Source: Actinomycetota bacterium (GTDB taxonomy: Bacteria; Actinomycetota; Acidimicrobiia; Acidimicrobiales; MedAcidi-G1). Taken from it: DNA of 41,215 nucleotides. Made by a program: the position numbers and the translations under genes. The notes under the pieces are model-generated. The model did no database searches and had not been told where the DNA came from. It worked only from the letters and a program-made list of their open reading frames with translations. Positions 17,128-26,382 of this stretch are shown piece after piece (the stretch's first letter is position 1; the number at the start of each line of letters is the position of its first letter). The stretch spans positions 1 through 41,215 of the forward strand of contig PBLL01000037.1 in the NCBI GenBank assembly GCA_002721755.1, in the 5' to 3' direction.

Positions 17128-18936
17128 ATGAGTTCAGAAAACACAAGTACACAGAATCAGTCATTAAAAGAATGGGTTGCCCATTGGGAAAAGATTTTTG
17201 AACCAGATCAAACCCACTGGTGCGACGGTTCCGAAGAAGAGTACGAAAAATTTACGAAAGAGTTGGTTGACTCTGGCACTTTTATTCGACTGAATGACAA
17301 TCTGCGACCAAATAGTTTTTTAGCGCGCTCAGATCCTGATGATGTAGCACGTGTGGAAAGCGATACTTATATTGCATCAACCAAGGAAATCGACGCCGGT
17401 TCGACAAACAACTGGCGTGAACCAAATGCGTTAAAAGAAGAGATGCTTACCCATTATCAAGGTTGCATGAAAGGCAGAACTCTCTATGTAATACCTTTTT
17501 GCATGGGTCCCTTAGGTTCAACTATTTCTCATATAGGGATTCAACTCTCAGATTCTCCATATGTGGCAGCCAGTATGAAAATTATGACGCGGATGGGAAT
17601 TGAAGTACTTGATGAACTCGGTGAAGGGGATTTCGTCCCGTGTGTTCATTCTGTTGGATTTCCCCTTGGGGAAGGTCAGAAAGATGTTCCCTGGCCTTGC
17701 AACAAAGATGTTCGTTACATTTCCCACTTCCCTGAAACTCGCGAAATCTGGTCATACGGTTCCGGCTATGGAGGGAATGCCTTATTAGGAAAGAAATGTT
17801 TTGCGCTACGTATCGCTTCAACTATGGCTCGTGATGATGGTTGGCTTGCTGAACACATGCTTATTCTTGGGGTGACTCCCCCTGATGGGGAAAAACGTTA
17901 CATCGCTGCTGCTTTCCCATCTGCATGCGGTAAGACAAATATGGCAATGCTGGTTCCCACTATTCCGGGGTGGAAAGTGGAGACAATCGGAGATGATATT
18001 GCGTGGATGAAATTCTCTTCTGACGGGCAACTTCGTGCTATTAATCCTGAAGCAGGTTTTTTTGGAGTTGCTCCTGGTACTTCTAAGTCAACAAATGCCA
18101 ACGCTATGAAAACACTTTGGGGTAATGCGATTTTCACAAATGTGGCACTTGACGAAAATGGTGACGTTTGGTGGGAAAGAATGACGGTCGACAGACCTGA
18201 CTCACTTGTCGACTGGCAGGGACGCGATTGGAACGCTGAGTCTGGAGAACCCGCCGCTCATCCAAATGCACGCTTTACTGTTCCCGCCAGTCAATGCCCA
18301 TCCATTGCTCCTGAGTGGGAGGACCCTGAAGGAGTGCCTATCTCTGCAATAATGTTCGGGGGTCGGCGTGCCTCAAATGTTCCCCTTGTCACGCAGGCGC
18401 GAAACTGGGAGCACGGGGTTTTTCTTGGTTCCATAATGAGTTCAGAAAAGACCGCAGCTGCAGCAGGAAAAATAGGCGAAGTCCGATTTGATCCTTTTGC
18501 CATGTTGCCGTTTATGGGCTACAACGTCGGAGATTACATAAAACATTGGATAGAAATTGGCAAGGTCGACAAATCTAATAAATTGCCAGAATTATTTTGG
18601 GTTAACTGGTTCCGAAAAGATGAAAATGGAGACTTCCTCTGGCCTGGGTTTGGTGAAAACAGTCGAGTCCTTAAATGGATTTTGGATCGAATTGATGGAA
18701 ACACTCAAGCGATTGACACACCATTGGGTTTGCTACCGGAAATTGATGGCATCGACACTAAAGGCTTGGATTTAGATAGTTCCGCTATGGCGAAACTTCT
18801 AGAAGTTAATTCTGAGTCATGGAGCGAAGAAATCCCCTTGATAGAAGAACATCTGGGTTCTATCGGGGAACGACTGCCCGTCGAAATGACCTCTCAACTA
18901 AACGATTTGAAGTCACGAATAGGTTTGGGAACATAG
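17128..18936 (+). CDS. pckG: Phosphoenolpyruvate carboxykinase (GTP)
   Basis: Interconverts oxaloacetate plus GTP with phosphoenolpyruvate, CO2 and GDP; gluconeogenic or anaplerotic. The 602-residue protein is typical of the GTP-dependent class. The P-loop [13 protein letters not shown] (from 263) contains the reactive Cys267; the second metal-binding loop GDDIAW is at 288-293; [10 protein letters not shown] and the nucleotide-pocket region [12 protein letters not shown] are present. ATG lies one base after the cold-shock-like stop. It ends one base from the stop of the convergent membrane-protein gene, leaving no room for a separate terminator. Confidence 0.97.
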   Translation: MSSENTSTQNQSLKEWVAHWEKIFEPDQTHWCDGSEEEYEKFTKELVDSGTFIRLNDNLRPNSFLARSDPDDVARVESDTYIASTKEIDAGSTNNWREPNALKEEMLTHYQGCMKGRTLYVIPFCMGPLGSTISHIGIQLSDSPYVAASMKIMTRMGIEVLDELGEGDFVPCVHSVGFPLGEGQKDVPWPCNKDVRYISHFPETREIWSYGSGYGGNALLGKKCFALRIASTMARDDGWLAEHMLILGVTPPDGEKRYIAAAFPSACGKTNMAMLVPTIPGWKVETIGDDIAWMKFSSDGQLRAINPEAGFFGVAPGTSKSTNANAMKTLWGNAIFTNVALDENGDVWWERMTVDRPDSLVDWQGRDWNAESGEPAAHPNARFTVPASQCPSIAPEWEDPEGVPISAIMFGGRRASNVPLVTQARNWEHGVFLGSIMSSEKTAAAAGKIGEVRFDPFAMLPFMGYNVGDYIKHWIEIGKVDKSNKLPELFWVNWFRKDENGDFLWPGFGENSRVLKWILDRIDGNTQAIDTPLGLLPEIDGIDTKGLDLDSSAMAKLLEVNSESWSEEIPLIEEHLGSIGERLPVEMTSQLNDLKSRIGLGT

Positions 18937-18937
18937 G

Positions 18938-19315
18938 TCATATTGGTCCTAAGACCATTGAACGAATCCCAAGTCCCATTAGAAAAAGTCCGGCGAACCC
19001 GTAAAGCAAATATTTTCGACTCTCAAGTTGATTACGGTAACCGTAGATTACCCCCACGCTGAGAGCTGCTGCAGCCCAATAGAGCATGTGAAACTTTGGA
19101 ACCTCAATATTCTCTGCTGATGCAGCCGCAACTCCTGAAAAAAGGTGAATAACTACCATAGTTTGAGCGATTACTGTTAACCATGAAAGCGCAGAAACAC
19201 GAAATTGTTTGTTTCTATGAGCTTGCAACGACCAGATACCGGTTGCACCATTCAGTAAAACCATTGACCATGCGACAACTTCATGTGTATTCCGAAGAGA
19301 GGCTAAGACATTCAC
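18938..19315 (-). CDS. Unknown four-helix membrane protein
   Basis: I do not recognise this 125-residue protein. It has four likely membrane segments (about 12-28, 42-66, 75-93, 103-122), short loops, and no recognisable catalytic motif. The start is GTG at 19315. It is the last gene of a four-gene operon, 12 bases after the PIG-L deacetylase gene. Conservation of this placement would be needed to suggest a function. Confidence 0.75.
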   Translation of the reverse strand: MNVLASLRNTHEVVAWSMVLLNGATGIWSLQAHRNKQFRVSALSWLTVIAQTMVVIHLFSGVAAASAENIEVPKFHMLYWAAAALSVGVIYGYRNQLESRKYLLYGFAGLFLMGLGIRSMVLGPI

Positions 19316-19327
19316 GATTCTGTTTCG

Positions 19328-20149
19328 CTAGTTAAAGAGGTTTGCTTTAAAAGGCTCATTTTCTTTTCTTGTTTCTTTTGGATTAATAAACCATTCAGTC
19401 CCGAAAAGTGTAAGGAACTGTTCGTCTGGAATCTTGAGAAAAAAAGAGTTTTCATCTATTTGACTCCGATGTGCTGAAATAGACTCTCTTTTCTTGTCGA
19501 TAAAATCAGAAACATCTATGGCGTGAGTAATTTCAATTTCGGCAGACCCGAAGGACCCTTCCTCTACTCTCTTTTTTCTCTCTTCAAGATCTTCACCAAC
19601 ACCGGCTAATCCTTCATCTGGTGTTTCTCTCATGGCAAGTTCAATTGTTTTCTTTATCGCATCCCTATTAAGGGTCGTCCATCTTACATTTTCTATTCCT
19701 ACTTGTTCAGACCAGAGAGTTCCTACGCGGTGAACCTGGATATGGTCAGGATGTCCGTAACCGCCATTGGGGTCGTAAATTACTAAAAAATCAACTTTTT
19801 CATCTTTTAAGATGTCACCGAGCCGTTTAGTGGCTTCTTCTGGATCAGCCTGCCAAAAACATTCTGGGTTAGATGTTGTAGGAGAATCCGCCATTCCACT
19901 GTCTCTGTAGTTTAGAAATTCAACTCTTTCTACTCCCAGTAGGTTTGCAGATTTTATGAGCTCTTCAGTGCGTCTCTCTTCCAGAAGTTCACCTTCTCGA
20001 AGAACTCCGGGAACAGGTTCACCCTCCTCTCCACGTGTAGCTACTACCAGAATGACACGGTGCTCTGCAACCGATAGAGCAGCCATAGTTCCAGCCGTAG
20101 AAAGTGCCTCATCATCGGGGTGAGCATGGAAAAAAACTACTGTAGCCAT
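19328..20149 (-). CDS. PIG-L/LmbE-family zinc deacetylase
   Basis: Zinc-dependent amidohydrolase of the family that deacetylates GlcNAc-type conjugates (MshB, Mca, BshB). It is 273 aa, with zinc motif HAHPDDE (8-14) and third ligand in GHPDH (132-136). It resembles the mca gene product at 35704-36585, sharing the YRDSGM-DSP block and the NPE-F--AD-EEA pattern, so they are paralogues. Its substrate is not clear: an MshB role in mycothiol synthesis is possible, but it sits in an operon with a CoA racemase and a hydrolase. ATG lies eight bases after the racemase stop. Confidence 0.9.
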   Translation of the reverse strand: MATVVFFHAHPDDEALSTAGTMAALSVAEHRVILVVATRGEEGEPVPGVLREGELLEERRTEELIKSANLLGVERVEFLNYRDSGMADSPTTSNPECFWQADPEEATKRLGDILKDEKVDFLVIYDPNGGYGHPDHIQVHRVGTLWSEQVGIENVRWTTLNRDAIKKTIELAMRETPDEGLAGVGEDLEERKKRVEEGSFGSAEIEITHAIDVSDFIDKKRESISAHRSQIDENSFFLKIPDEQFLTLFGTEWFINPKETRKENEPFKANLFN

Positions 20150-20157
20150 TGAAGTGT

Positions 20158-21300
20158 TTAAGCTATAGCACCACTGCTACGCAACTCGGCTATCTCACTT
20201 TCCTGAAAACCACACTCCATCAGAACTTCATCACTATGTTGCCCAGGATGAGCGGGCGGTCTTTCAATTTTTCCCGGGGTGCGACTAAAGCGCGGGGCTG
20301 GCGCTGGTTGAGCGACACCCGCAACTTTCACAAAAGTTTCTCTTTCCACATTGTGGGGATGTTCTATCGCCTCGTAAGCAGAAAGAACCGGAGCGTAACA
20401 AACATCGCTTCCTGCGAGCAGCTCATCCCATTCTTCTCTACTTTTTGTGGATATCAAGTCAGCCATTTTCTGTTTTAAAATTGGCCATTTTTCTCGATCG
20501 TGCTGTGCTGCAAATTCCTCTTTATCAAGTTCTAGCTTTTCCAACATTTCCTGATAGAACTGTGGTTCTATTGACCCTAGAGATATCCACTCTCCATCGG
20601 CACATTCGTAGACATCATAAAAGTGGGCTCCGGTGTCAAGTAGATTGACACCCCGTCCTTGTTGGTGGAAACCAGTTTCCATCATTCCGTAGAAAAAACT
20701 CATCAGACTGGCTGCGCCATCAACCATTGCAGCGTCGACTACTTGGCCTTCGCCGGAATTTCTAGCTTCAATTAATGCACAGACGATTCCGAAGGCAAGA
20801 TACATGCCTCCTCCGCCAAAGTCACCTACGAGATTCAAAGGTGGAACAGGTCCACTTTCTCTTCGGCCTATATGAGCCAGCACTCCTGCAAGAGAAATGT
20901 AATTTATGTCATGACCTGCGGCATCTGCATACGGTCCTTCTTGACCCCAACCGGTCATACGACCATAAACTAAAGCCGGGTTTCTCTCGAAACAGTCTTC
21001 TGGTCCAACTCCTAGCCTTTCAGTTACTCCTGGTCTGAAACCTTCGAAGAAGATGTCGGACTGCTCAACTAGCCTGAGAACTGTTTCTCGTCCCTCTGGA
21101 TTTTTTAGGTCAATTCCTACACTCTTTCTTCCGCGACTAATTATGTCATTAGGAGGAGAATTTTTATCAAAGTCTTTAACTGCTCCTGCACGATCAATGC
21201 GTATGACTTCTGCACCCATGTCAGCAAGCATCATTCCACAAAAAGGACCTGGACCTATTCCTGCTAGTTCTATGACTTTTACCCCATCTAAAGCACCCAT
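20158..21300 (-). CDS. Alpha-methylacyl-CoA racemase-like CaiB/BaiF protein
   Basis: Member of the family III CoA-transferase/racemase group (380 aa). The N-terminal LAGIGPGPFCGMMLADMGAEV block, FRPGVTERLG and GRMTGWGQEGP are typical of alpha-methylacyl-CoA racemases. The catalytic pair would be His130 (GHDINY) and Asp160 (GDFGGGG). The reaction would epimerise 2-methylacyl-CoA during branched-chain fatty acid or sterol side-chain breakdown. ATG has GAGGAG upstream. It follows the alpha/beta hydrolase gene by 21 bases. A formyl-CoA-type transferase is the alternative but less likely. Confidence 0.88.
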   Translation of the reverse strand: MGALDGVKVIELAGIGPGPFCGMMLADMGAEVIRIDRAGAVKDFDKNSPPNDIISRGRKSVGIDLKNPEGRETVLRLVEQSDIFFEGFRPGVTERLGVGPEDCFERNPALVYGRMTGWGQEGPYADAAGHDINYISLAGVLAHIGRRESGPVPPLNLVGDFGGGGMYLAFGIVCALIEARNSGEGQVVDAAMVDGAASLMSFFYGMMETGFHQQGRGVNLLDTGAHFYDVYECADGEWISLGSIEPQFYQEMLEKLELDKEEFAAQHDREKWPILKQKMADLISTKSREEWDELLAGSDVCYAPVLSAYEAIEHPHNVERETFVKVAGVAQPAPAPRFSRTPGKIERPPAHPGQHSDEVLMECGFQESEIAELRSSGAIA

Positions 21301-21321
21301 TTTGTCTCCTCTTTTTAGCTG

Positions 21322-22149
21322 CTAGTTCTCAGCATTTCTGACATGCTGAATTATCTCATTTGTAATCTCCGGCCACGAGCCTGGTGGCAAATCATGACCC
21401 CATCCTTCGATTATCACAAGTCTCGCTCCAGAAATAATTTCTGCTGTTCTTTCTCCCCCGCTTTGGTCGACCAAAGTGTCTGCGCTTCCATGCAGTACGA
21501 GTGTAGGGGTTTTAATTTTCGATATTATTTTTTCACGGTTACCGGTCGAATTCATAGCTCTCATCTGTCGTTCTTTCGCTTCGTTGTTTTTATTTGTACG
21601 TTCTGCATATCTTTCAAAAATCTTTAAACAGTATTCGTCATCATGCCATTCGGTGCTTGCCCAGATGCGTCTATCAGATAGGTCCTTTAAGGCTTGTTCT
21701 TGAGGATCAGTCGGAGCTGGTGCAAGCAGTGCCTCTAATGCTTTTCCCTTTGGTATACCGAAACCTGACTTACCGGTATTTGAAGCCATTGAAGTAAGAC
21801 TGCTGATCCTCTCCGGATGATCGGCTGCAAAAATTTGGGCGACCATACCTCCTAAAGACATCCCCACAACATGAGCTTTTTTTACTAGAAGATGATCAAG
21901 CAATCCCGCTGCATCAGATGCCATATCTGATAGCTCATAATCTTCTTCCATCGTTGATGAAAGTCCACTATCTCTTTGGTCGTAACGGATCACGTACAAT
22001 CCTTCTTCAGCCAGTTTGTTGCAAAAACCCTCTTCCCATAGAAGCAGCTGGCTGCCTAAACCATGGATCAATAAAACTGCAGGTTGGTCTGACGAACCAA
22101 AAGTCTCATAACAGATCTCCACCCCTGATGGCAAAAGAGTCTTAGGCAT
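21322..22149 (-). CDS. Alpha/beta-fold hydrolase
   Basis: A serine hydrolase of 275 aa with oxyanion segment HGLGS (29-33), nucleophile elbow GMSLGG with Ser98, acid GSADTLV with Asp224, and His252 in GWGHDLPPG. It resembles RdmC/TesA-type esterases, but the substrate is unknown. It is the first gene of an operon with the CaiB-type racemase, PIG-L deacetylase and membrane protein; a thioesterase or esterase role in acyl-chain breakdown would fit. ATG has AAGGA upstream. Confidence 0.9.
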   Translation of the reverse strand: MPKTLLPSGVEICYETFGSSDQPAVLLIHGLGSQLLLWEEGFCNKLAEEGLYVIRYDQRDSGLSSTMEEDYELSDMASDAAGLLDHLLVKKAHVVGMSLGGMVAQIFAADHPERISSLTSMASNTGKSGFGIPKGKALEALLAPAPTDPQEQALKDLSDRRIWASTEWHDDEYCLKIFERYAERTNKNNEAKERQMRAMNSTGNREKIISKIKTPTLVLHGSADTLVDQSGGERTAEIISGARLVIIEGWGHDLPPGSWPEITNEIIQHVRNAEN

Positions 22150-22178
22150 TAAATTTCCTTCAAAAACGTTTCAAATTA

Positions 22179-22184
22179 AGACTA
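22179..22184 (-). promoter_or_regulatory. Candidate -10 hexamer of the hydrolase-racemase operon
   Basis: TAGTCT on the minus strand in the 84-base divergent region, giving a leader of about 23 bases with an AAGGA ribosome site. It faces the elaA promoter candidate on the other strand. Confidence 0.4.
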
Positions 22185-22221
22185 TCTGCTGCCCTCGTTA
22201 CCGATTCAACGAAATGAGCAG

Positions 22222-22227
22222 TAGTTT
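22222..22227 (+). promoter_or_regulatory. Candidate -10 hexamer of elaA (leaderless)
   Basis: TAGTTT followed by 6 bases and GTG at 22234. No ribosome site lies in between. It fits the recurring TANNNT-N6-start arrangement of this window. Confidence 0.4.
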
Positions 22228-22233
22228 CATTGT

Positions 22234-22695
22234 GTGGGCAACATTTTTGATCAAAAATTTCATGAAATCGATTCTTCTTTTTTCTACAAAATATTACGTC
22301 TGAGAGTCGATGTTTTTGTAGTGGAGCAAAACTGTCCCTACCCAGAGCTTGATGGATTTGATCTTGCTTTAAACACAAGGCACATCTGGATCGCCAATGA
22401 GGATACGCCAGTTTCTTATCTCCGTTTGGTAAATGAGGATGAAAAAACAAACCGGATTAGTCGGGTTGTCACATCTGTTGATAACCGTGGAGAAGGTCTG
22501 GCAAAAACGTTAGTTGAGCATGTCATTAATACCACTTCTGGAAAGCTGACACTTGATGCGCAGACCTACCTTGAAAATTGGTACATGGAAATGGGTTTTG
22601 TGGCTAACGGCGAAACTTTTGAAGAGTGTTGCGGACAGGAAACAAACCCAGGAATTCTTCATGTACCCATGGTCCACGAGCGGGAAATTGATTAA
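22234..22695 (+). CDS. elaA: ElaA-type GNAT acetyltransferase
   Basis: A 153-residue acetyltransferase with the ElaA hallmark LRVDVFVVEQNCPYPELDGFD (residues 23-43), followed by a short acetyl-CoA-binding core (SRVVTSVDNRGEGLAKTLV) and LENWYMEMGF. The substrate of this family is not established. The start is GTG, apparently leaderless. It precedes uvrD2 by 29 bases and may be cotranscribed with it. Confidence 0.88.
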   Translation: MGNIFDQKFHEIDSSFFYKILRLRVDVFVVEQNCPYPELDGFDLALNTRHIWIANEDTPVSYLRLVNEDEKTNRISRVVTSVDNRGEGLAKTLVEHVINTTSGKLTLDAQTYLENWYMEMGFVANGETFEECCGQETNPGILHVPMVHEREID

Positions 22696-22724
22696 CACTC
22701 CGCTCTGGCATGTGACTGCACTTC

Positions 22725-24761
22725 GTGGATAAAGTGCGCCTTATGGGGAAAATGGGCACGAGTGAAGATTCTACTTTTTCAAGAAAACTCGAATTTGAAG
22801 ATCATGAAAATCTGCTCCTTGGTTTAGACGACTCTCAACTTCACGCCGTGACCGTGGATACTGAACCACTGGCTATTCTTGCCGGTGCAGGGTCTGGGAA
22901 AACGAGAGTTCTCACTAGAAGAATCGCTTGGCGAACAACGAAAGGTAAAGAGGATCCCAGACGTGTGTTAGCTCTTACTTTTACGCGGAAAGCAGCTAGC
23001 GAACTTCGTTCACGTCTCGGAAAACTTGGTCTCAGAGACCAGATAGCTGCAGGCACTTTTCACTCTGTCGCCTATTCGCAACTTCGCATTTACTGGCAAG
23101 ACCGAGGCATAAAGGAACCAACTCTTCTCACGAATAAAATTTCCTTCGTCACGAATCTTTTGCCTAGAGATAGGCGTTCTACGGACACTCTCGATGTTGT
23201 AGCTGAAATCGAATGGGCTAAGGCTCGACGTATTACACCAGAAACGTACTTTTCGGAAGCTGAAAAACACGGTCGTACACCGCCTCTAGCGTTGCAGGAG
23301 GTTTCGACTATCTATAAGAGTTATGAAGAACTTAAAACAGAGAGAAAATTTTTGGACTTCGATGACCTCCTTGGTTATTGCGCCAAAATTATTCGAAGTG
23401 ACAGGTCATTTGGAGATGCGCAAAAATGGCGTTTCAGGAACTTCTACGTTGATGAATTTCAGGATGTTAACCCTCTACAGTTTTCTCTTCTTTCTGCTTG
23501 GCTTGACGGAAGATCGAACCTGTGCGTAGTTGGTGACCCTAATCAAGCTATTTACGCTTGGAACGGCGCTGAAGCCGACCATTTGATTCGTTTCACAGAT
23601 CATTTCAGGGATTCATCTGTGGTGACCTTGGACAATAACTATCGAAGTACTCCTCAGATCGTTGAAACAGCTTCTTGTCTTTTGGAAAGTTCAGGAGTCG
23701 AGGCTGTCAGGGGCGATGGAGTAACTCCTTCGATTATCGGTTACCCAGATGAAGAAACTGAAGCAAAAAGTATTTCAAAAAAAGTTAGAGACCTTCACAT
23801 TCCTGGCGGAAAATGGTCCGATCAGGCAATTCTGGTTAGAACTAACGCCCAAACTGAAATTTTTACTAGTGCACTGCAAAAATCAGGAATTCCGGTCAAA
23901 ACGGTTTCAGGCAGTGGCTTACTCGACCGGAAAGATATACAAGCTGTGATTGCTGCTTTGGAAAATTCTGAAACTCCGTTAGTTCAAGAAATCGCTGATC
24001 TCGATACTTCGGAAAATCAAAGTCTCTCAGATAATGCAAGCCTGGTCACGTCCGACACTGAGAGGTCTATTGCTTTAGCTGAGGTGCAACGTCTTGGTGA
24101 GGAATACCTAGCTCTTGACCCTGAGGCTAAAAGTAATTCGTTTATCAAGTGGCTCAAATCTCAGTCTCAAAATTTGCACGAAGTGAATGATGACGCTGTT
24201 GAAATTTCTACTTTTCACCGTTCCAAGGGTCTCGAATGGTCCGTAGTTCATATTGCTGGGTTGGAACAGGGTCTTGTTCCAATAGCCCATGCTAAAGACC
24301 CCGGTGCAGTTGCTGAAGAGCGGAGACTTCTTTACGTCGCTCTCACAAGAGCGAAAGATCAAGTTTTCTGCTCTTGGGCAACCCATCGCAACTTCTCTGG
24401 CAGTAAAAGAAAAAGAGAACCTTCTCAATGGTTGTTCAACATTGAACGTGCTATTAAAAATTTGGAAAAACCTCTGACTCCTAAAGAACAACTTGAACGC
24501 GTAAAGTCTTCGAGAAAAAACAAGTCGAGAAACAAACCCCCTGAAACCCAACAACTCAAAGATCTTAAAGAGTGGAGACTTTCTATGTCGCGCGCGGCAG
24601 ATGTTCCTGCTTTCGTAATTTTCAATGATGAAACTCTTCTGGATCTTGTAGAAGTTCAACCGACCAATTTGGATGAACTCCTCAATGTAAAAGGAATCGG
24701 GCCTGTTAAAGCTGAACGTTACGGCAAAGAGATACTTGAACTGGTTTCCAAAAGCTACTAA
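22725..24761 (+). CDS. uvrD2: UvrD2-type superfamily 1 DNA helicase with HRDC domain
   Basis: ATP-dependent 3'-5' DNA helicase of the actinobacterial UvrD2 group (678 aa). Motif I GAGSGKT is at 54-60, followed by LTFTRKAASEL, GTFHS, Walker B VDEFQDVNPLQ, NYRSTPQIV, and C-terminal motifs STFHRSKGLEW and RRLLYVALTRAKD. An HRDC domain occupies about 610-675 (WRLSMSRAADVPAF ... VKGIGPVKAERYG). The cysteine cluster that links the core and HRDC in mycobacterial UvrD2 is not seen. The start is GTG at 22725; ATG codons 7 and 10 are alternatives. It converges on xthA with five bases between stops. Confidence 0.95.
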   Translation: MDKVRLMGKMGTSEDSTFSRKLEFEDHENLLLGLDDSQLHAVTVDTEPLAILAGAGSGKTRVLTRRIAWRTTKGKEDPRRVLALTFTRKAASELRSRLGKLGLRDQIAAGTFHSVAYSQLRIYWQDRGIKEPTLLTNKISFVTNLLPRDRRSTDTLDVVAEIEWAKARRITPETYFSEAEKHGRTPPLALQEVSTIYKSYEELKTERKFLDFDDLLGYCAKIIRSDRSFGDAQKWRFRNFYVDEFQDVNPLQFSLLSAWLDGRSNLCVVGDPNQAIYAWNGAEADHLIRFTDHFRDSSVVTLDNNYRSTPQIVETASCLLESSGVEAVRGDGVTPSIIGYPDEETEAKSISKKVRDLHIPGGKWSDQAILVRTNAQTEIFTSALQKSGIPVKTVSGSGLLDRKDIQAVIAALENSETPLVQEIADLDTSENQSLSDNASLVTSDTERSIALAEVQRLGEEYLALDPEAKSNSFIKWLKSQSQNLHEVNDDAVEISTFHRSKGLEWSVVHIAGLEQGLVPIAHAKDPGAVAEERRLLYVALTRAKDQVFCSWATHRNFSGSKRKREPSQWLFNIERAIKNLEKPLTPKEQLERVKSSRKNKSRNKPPETQQLKDLKEWRLSMSRAADVPAFVIFNDETLLDLVEVQPTNLDELLNVKGIGPVKAERYGKEILELVSKSY

Positions 24762-24766
24762 TTATC

Positions 24767-25678
24767 TTATTTTTTCCAGTCGAAAGAAGCAGCTAATGGA
24801 GCATGATCGCTAGGTTTCACGAATTCACCTTTGGCATCTTTATATTTTTCTATCAAATCCTTATTTTCTTCTTTAAGCATTTTCTCCGGCATGCACTCGT
24901 GGGTGTGCACTTCAACTGATTTAAGTGATTTTGTCAAAACCTTTGAAGCGAGTACAAGGTCAATTCTGAGTCCACGTTTGTCTCGGAAAGCATTTTTTGG
25001 GTACTCCCAAAAAGTATCAGACTTATCTTCTGGAAAACGTTCACAAAAAACATCTTTCATCCCTAACTCGTCTAGTTTTTTTAGTGCTCCACGCACTTCT
25101 TTTGTGATGTGAGTTTCAGGCAAATCAAATGTTTCAGTTAATGTTTTCTTGAGCTTCCAGTCAAAATTCTTATACTCCTGTTTCGGATCCCATTCGTCAA
25201 TAACAGGTCTCGGGCAAACATTGAAGTCACCAGCTGTTATTACTGGAGTTTTGTCGGGATCTGCATTTTTCTTAAGATCTTCATAAAGGCGTTTCAACCA
25301 ATCTAGTTTGTATTTGTAATGATCGTCTTTCAGTGTTCTTCCATTCGGTACATAGCAGGAAGCTATTCGAATATTCGAACAAGTAGCCCAAACTATCCGT
25401 GCGTCTGGGTCAGCGTCTCTTCCGTCATTGAATCCATCTTGCGGATTTTCTATGCCGACTTTCGAAACAATTGCCACACCATTCCATGACTTCTGTCCGT
25501 TGTGGACAGATTCATAACCCAGCTCATCAAATATAGGGCGGGCTTTCTTTGAAAAAACTTCATCAGTCATCTTTGTTTCTTGCAGGCAAACCACATCTGG
25601 CTGATTTTCTTCTATCAGCAGTTTAACTCTGTGGAGTCGAGCATTTAGACCAGCAACATTCCAGGTGACTATGTGCAT
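24767..25678 (-). CDS. xthA: Exodeoxyribonuclease III / AP endonuclease
   Basis: Cleaves DNA at abasic sites and trims 3' ends in base-excision repair. The 303-residue protein has the exonuclease-endonuclease-phosphatase set: Asn7 (TWNVAG), Glu34 (LQETK), GDFNVCP in the middle and SDHAPL with His292 at the C-terminus. It is longer than E. coli XthA (268 aa), with added Lys-rich segments. It follows the HAD gene by 17 bases, but a TAATGT hexamer seven bases before its ATG suggests a separate leaderless start. Confidence 0.95.
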   Translation of the reverse strand: MHIVTWNVAGLNARLHRVKLLIEENQPDVVCLQETKMTDEVFSKKARPIFDELGYESVHNGQKSWNGVAIVSKVGIENPQDGFNDGRDADPDARIVWATCSNIRIASCYVPNGRTLKDDHYKYKLDWLKRLYEDLKKNADPDKTPVITAGDFNVCPRPVIDEWDPKQEYKNFDWKLKKTLTETFDLPETHITKEVRGALKKLDELGMKDVFCERFPEDKSDTFWEYPKNAFRDKRGLRIDLVLASKVLTKSLKSVEVHTHECMPEKMLKEENKDLIEKYKDAKGEFVKPSDHAPLAASFDWKK

Positions 25679-25685
25679 GACGATG

Positions 25686-25691
25686 ACATTA
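25686..25691 (-). promoter_or_regulatory. Candidate -10 hexamer of xthA (leaderless)
   Basis: TAATGT on the minus strand, 7 bases before the xthA ATG and overlapping the end region of the HAD gene. Motif match only. Confidence 0.33.
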
Positions 25692-25695
25692 GCGC

Positions 25696-26319
25696 TTAAT
25701 CAGCTGGGAATCCCAGAATTTCGTATAACTCTTTAATAGCTTTCTCGGGTTCGACAACTTTTATGGTTGTCATCCCCATGGCTCGTGCTGGCTTCAAGTT
25801 GATACCAAGGTCATCAAGGAAAACGCATCTCTCTGGTTCAACGTTGAGGCGTTCACAGGCTATTTCATAGAATCTTTCTTCTGGTTTTCTGCAACCTTCA
25901 ATACTGGATTCAACCAGAATGTCGAAAATTTCCACTACCGTTTGAACGTCTTCATCTAGGTCTTGTTCTCGCATTGGGGTGATGTTATTTGTCAGCATCG
26001 CTGTCTTAAATTTTGATGCACAATTGTTCAAAGCTTCCACCATTGACGGTCTCACAGTGCCGTGAAGACCCTCCAGAATTCTTTGAGCATTCAGTTCGTG
26101 ACCAAGTGCTGATGCTTCCTCTTCGAAAAGACGAGAAAATTCCTCTGGACCAACTTCTCTACGTTCGAATTGGGCCCAGGCGTTGGTATCAGGGTTGGTT
26201 GAGTTTATTTTTCTAATAGTGTCAGGTGGTAAACCGATCTCTGCTTCATAATCTGCGAAAGCCTCAAATGGGCTGGAAAGAATAACTCCACCGAAATCAA
26301 ATAAAACTGCTTCAATCAC
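25696..26319 (-). CDS. HAD-superfamily hydrolase
   Basis: A 207-residue HAD subfamily IA protein with an alpha-helical cap. Nucleophile Asp8 is in LFDFGGV; motif II is MLTNN, motif III GCRKPEERFY, motif IV CVFLDDLGINL. The second Asp of the usual DxD phosphatase motif is replaced by Gly10 (DFG). This is seen in relatives of the N-terminal domain of soluble epoxide hydrolase, so the activity may be a phosphatase with altered chemistry. The start is GTG with TAACAT 6 bases upstream. The substrate is unknown. Confidence 0.9.
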   Translation of the reverse strand: MIEAVLFDFGGVILSSPFEAFADYEAEIGLPPDTIRKINSTNPDTNAWAQFERREVGPEEFSRLFEEEASALGHELNAQRILEGLHGTVRPSMVEALNNCASKFKTAMLTNNITPMREQDLDEDVQTVVEIFDILVESSIEGCRKPEERFYEIACERLNVEPERCVFLDDLGINLKPARAMGMTTIKVVEPEKAIKELYEILGFPAD

Positions 26320-26325
26320 GAGAGC

Positions 26326-26331
26326 ATGTTA
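26326..26331 (-). promoter_or_regulatory. Candidate -10 hexamer of the HAD gene (leaderless)
   Basis: TAACAT on the minus strand, 6 bases before the GTG at 26319, in the 63-base divergent region shared with ettA. Confidence 0.4.
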
Positions 26332-26368
26332 ATCATTTAATTTGTATCTCGGTCACTTTTATCGGCGA

Positions 26369-26374
26369 TAGCCT
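26369..26374 (+). promoter_or_regulatory. Candidate -10 hexamer of ettA (leaderless)
   Basis: TAGCCT with 8 bases to the GTG start of ettA at 26383. No Shine-Dalgarno site lies between. The -35 region has no good match. Confidence 0.42.
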
Positions 26375-26382
26375 CATTTTTC

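Noticed and set aside
18943-18958. Hairpin TGGTC-CTAA-GACCA near the pckG end as terminator
   Set aside because: Arms of five bases within the coding end of the convergent membrane-protein gene and no T run.
24108-24659. 183-codon minus-strand open frame opposite uvrD2
   Set aside because: Covers the helicase C-terminal motifs and HRDC on the other strand; residue content (Phe/Arg/Ser-rich) is typical of a shadow.
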